Assembly (NCBI GenBank): GCA_900769815.1
Contig: CAAGID010000020.1
Span: forward strand, 1-40,911
DNA: 40,911 bases
Reading direction: 5' to 3'
From: Clostridia bacterium
Lineage (GTDB): Bacteria; Bacillota; Clostridia; Christensenellales; QALW01
In this document: piece by piece, positions 39,178 through 40,911 of the stretch
Layout of the letters: each line of letters begins with the position of its first letter
Numbering within the stretch: the first letter of the stretch is position 1
Program-made: the position numbers and the translations under genes
The notes under the pieces: model-generated
What the model saw: the letters and a program-made list of their open reading frames with translations, nothing else
What the model was told of the DNA's origin: nothing
The model's database searches: none

Positions 39178-39401
39178 TGAGAAAAAATAAGATGCCTGAC
39201 TTAAATGATTTTTACGCTTTTAATAGTACTAAGGGAGGTTCTGACGGTAACACCGATACCACTGCAACAATAGCGGGAGGTCTTGCAGGTGCATTGTACG
39301 GATATGATGCAATCCCTGAAAAGTGGCTTAATATCCTTATTAAACGCGATTACATAGAAGAAATGTGTGAAAAGGCAGAGGAGAAATGGATAAAAAAGTA
39401 G
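39177..39401 (+). pseudogene. C-terminal fragment of an ADP-ribosylglycohydrolase
   Basis: 74 residues. GNTDTTATIAGGLAGALYG and IPEKWL match the C-terminal end of DraG-type ADP-ribosylglycohydrolases, where the Asp/Thr cluster binds two Mg ions. Whole enzymes are about 260-300 residues and need N-terminal metal ligands, which are missing, so this fragment cannot be active alone. The reading frame is intact and the ATG overlaps the preceding stop, so a short product may still be made. It was probably left by a deletion that joined it to the zinc-motif gene. Confidence 0.75.
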
Positions 39402-39489
39402 GTTGTTTATATGCTTTATAAAAATTGACTTTGCACCCATTGACGTGAAGTGTAAACCGCTGGCAAAGGCAAAGATACCGTTTTATTAT

Positions 39490-39518
39490 TTGACAACTTT
39501 CGCGCTATTTGATATACT
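39490..39518 (+). promoter_or_regulatory. promoter of the SH3/NlpC-like lipoprotein gene
   Basis: TTGACA (39490-39495), 17 bp, TATACT (39513-39518). AAAGGAG and the ATG follow at 39547. Confidence 0.85.
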
Positions 39519-39546
39519 TTTCTTTGTTTAATAAAGGAGATATATT

Positions 39547-40725
39547 ATGAAAAAATTTATAGCATTATTTTTGTGTGGTTTAGTGCTTTTCTTCGCGGGT
39601 TGTGCCGGCAACGGCAATGCAAACGTAACACCTGTTGATTTAAAAACACAAGTACCGACGGAAGTGCCCACAGAAGTTCCTACAGAGGCTCCGACAGAGG
39701 TGCCAACGGAAGCACCAACACCAACACCAACACCTACACCAAAACCCACGCCAACACCAACACCGACGCCTGTACCTATTGATGCAAATAAATTTACTGA
39801 GATGTACGTGGCAAGAAAAAGCGTTAATGTTCGTCAGGGTTCAGGAACTTCGTATAAAAAGGTTGGAAATCTTACTCTGAATATGGTCGTACGTTCCTAT
39901 ATAACAGTAAACGGATGGAACTATATAAGCTATAAAGAAAATTCTTTCGGGTATGTTAGGGAGGATTTGCTTTCCATAACACCTATTACCGCTCCTCAAC
40001 CAACACCTTCTCCTATACCGGAGCCTACACTTGCTCCGGGTGAATATAAATACAATGCCAATACCGACATAAACGATAACGTGTTTCTTGACGCCCTTGA
40101 GTACACAGGCTATAATCTTAAAAAACACCGTTCTGACGGGAATATGTGGATATTTATTTTAGGAAAGAATAAAGAGGGGTTAGGATATCTTTCAGGTCTT
40201 GGCTATGATTACGGCAGAAGTTCAGGCTATGAAAAAGATGCTAACGGAAAGCCTGATATAGCACGTTTTAGAAGAAACGGCGGACTTGTATGTGCCTCAT
40301 ATGTTACATATGTATACTTTAATTATTTGCCTAATGTTGCAGGAATAGACACCTCAAAGCTTACAAGACCGGAAAATCCGTGTTCTGCACAGAGTTGGAG
40401 GAATACAGCAAATGATTGGGTAAACAAAGGACTTTCTCGCAAAATATCCTTTAGTGCAACAAGAAGGTCAAACGGTACGGTTGTGTTTAATCCGCAAGAG
40501 AAGATTCCTGTAGGCTCAATAGTAGTATTTAAGGAATATAATAAGTCCGATAGTGCACCTGCACGCCACGTAGCTATATACGCTGGATATGCAGGAGGCT
40601 ACCATTGGCTTACTCACGTGGGCAATGAGCGTGGTCCTGAAATGATAACTATTGAAAATATGGGGTTTGGCTCAACACCCGAATTGCCTTTGGAAGTAAT
40701 TACCCCGCCTATATATTTTGAATAA
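39547..40725 (+). CDS. SH3b-domain lipoprotein with NlpC/P60- or CHAP-like C-terminus
   Basis: 392 residues. Lipobox FAGC with lipidated Cys19; a PTE/PTP repeat linker at about 37-77; one bacterial SH3 domain (about 84-147, SVNVRQGSGTSYKKVGNL); a short second Pro linker; and a C-terminal domain (about 170-392) with a papain-like arrangement: Cys249 in GLVCASYVTYVYF, His341 in APARHVAIYAGY and a further His at 353 or 357. It should cut or bind peptidoglycan while anchored to the membrane. The domain is longer than ordinary NlpC/P60, with an insertion after the Cys. Own promoter at 39490; two hairpins follow. Confidence 0.85.
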   Translation: MKKFIALFLCGLVLFFAGCAGNGNANVTPVDLKTQVPTEVPTEVPTEAPTEVPTEAPTPTPTPTPKPTPTPTPTPVPIDANKFTEMYVARKSVNVRQGSGTSYKKVGNLTLNMVVRSYITVNGWNYISYKENSFGYVREDLLSITPITAPQPTPSPIPEPTLAPGEYKYNANTDINDNVFLDALEYTGYNLKKHRSDGNMWIFILGKNKEGLGYLSGLGYDYGRSSGYEKDANGKPDIARFRRNGGLVCASYVTYVYFNYLPNVAGIDTSKLTRPENPCSAQSWRNTANDWVNKGLSRKISFSATRRSNGTVVFNPQEKIPVGSIVVFKEYNKSDSAPARHVAIYAGYAGGYHWLTHVGNERGPEMITIENMGFGSTPELPLEVITPPIYFE

Positions 40726-40772
40726 TACTTACCCTAAAAGGAGGGTATATTTAGAAGATCGGAAAACTATTA

Positions 40773-40795
40773 AAATCCCGTAAAATGCGGGATTT
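40773..40795 (+). terminator. terminator after the wall lipoprotein gene
   Basis: AAATCCCG (40773-40780) pairs with CGGGATTT (40788-40795). Short stem; the T run is weak. Confidence 0.6.
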
Positions 40796-40821
40796 CAGAG
40801 CACTGACAAACCCTTACAAAC

Positions 40822-40854
40822 ATATACCCCTGCAAAAATTTTGCAGGGGTATAT
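40822..40854. terminator. near-perfect palindrome, probable bidirectional terminator
   Basis: ATATACCCCTGCAAAA (40822-40837), one central A, then its exact complement (40839-40854). A 16-bp stem with a 1-nt centre. The 57 bases after it hold no supported gene. Confidence 0.65.
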
Positions 40855-40911
40855 TTCCTTCGTTGCATTCACTTGCAAAATTCGGTCATTTACGTCTGTG
40901 TAAACTCCCTC

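Noticed and set aside
39528..39749. Minus-strand frame rich in Gly, Val, Ser and Thr
   Set aside because: It is the antisense of the PTE/PTP repeats of the lipoprotein at 39547-40725.
40795..40911. Minus-strand frame open to the window edge (39 codons)
   Set aside because: It runs through the perfect palindrome at 40822-40854 and its start lies outside the window, so it cannot be supported as a gene.

Overview
The window looks like the chromosome of a low-GC, endospore-forming Clostridia-type Firmicute, possibly a gut member. The support is a spoVAC gene behind a sigma-G-like promoter, Gram-positive promoters (TTGACA-N17-TATAAT) and strong ribosome binding sites, many lipoproteins with Pro/Thr linkers, the secG-rnr-smpB-ssrA order, an LtaS-like enzyme, and SH3/NlpC-P60 wall proteins. 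No 16S rRNA is present, so genus is not assigned.

Layout. 1-1.5 kb: tRNA-Asn, an unknown membrane protein and a repeat-rich gap. 1.5-7.4 kb: a lipoprotein gene, a sigma-G-like promoter with a 30-codon gene and spoVAC, then an array in which minus-strand genes (a BspA-type leucine-rich-repeat lipoprotein, an unknown cytosolic protein, a membrane-anchored lipase-like hydrolase, a small lipoprotein) alternate with a block repeated five times. Each block is a spoVAC 3' end, a hairpin terminator and, facing the other way, a near-identical promoter. Only the first spoVAC is whole; the other four 3' ends are truncated at the same point and are mostly decayed. This array is the best candidate here for an undescribed system. 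7.4-15.9 kb: a phosphate regulon (Na/Pi cotransporter, pstSCAB, phoU, phoB, phoR) with two Pho-box arrays of identical spacing; pstB and phoU carry three single-base deletions. 15.9-20.9 kb: MATE exporter, LtaS-like enzyme, SASA esterase, inorganic pyrophosphatase. 20.9-25 kb: a minus-strand operon (NlpC/P60 wall hydrolase, trmN6-type methyltransferase, rsmI, PHP phosphoesterase). 25-29.4 kb: secG, rnr, smpB, an esterase and tmRNA, mostly the ribosome-rescue module.

29.4-36.4 kb is a 7.0-kb island in the tmRNA 3' end, bounded by a 15-bp direct repeat. It encodes a large serine recombinase next to attL, a 50-codon gene, an SSB-like protein behind a terminator-bearing leader, a complete tyrosine recombinase, a hairpin-dense non-coding region, two small unknown proteins and two lipoproteins. 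Several units have a promoter, then a structured leader and terminator, then a gene. The recombinase frame runs through attL into tmRNA; in the excised circle it would continue into an open frame at the right end that stops just before a terminator.

36.4-40.9 kb: a sigma factor with a long C-terminal extension, a zinc-motif protein, a fragment of an ADP-ribosylglycohydrolase and a second SH3/NlpC-like lipoprotein. All calls come from reading the sequence; no database search was run.
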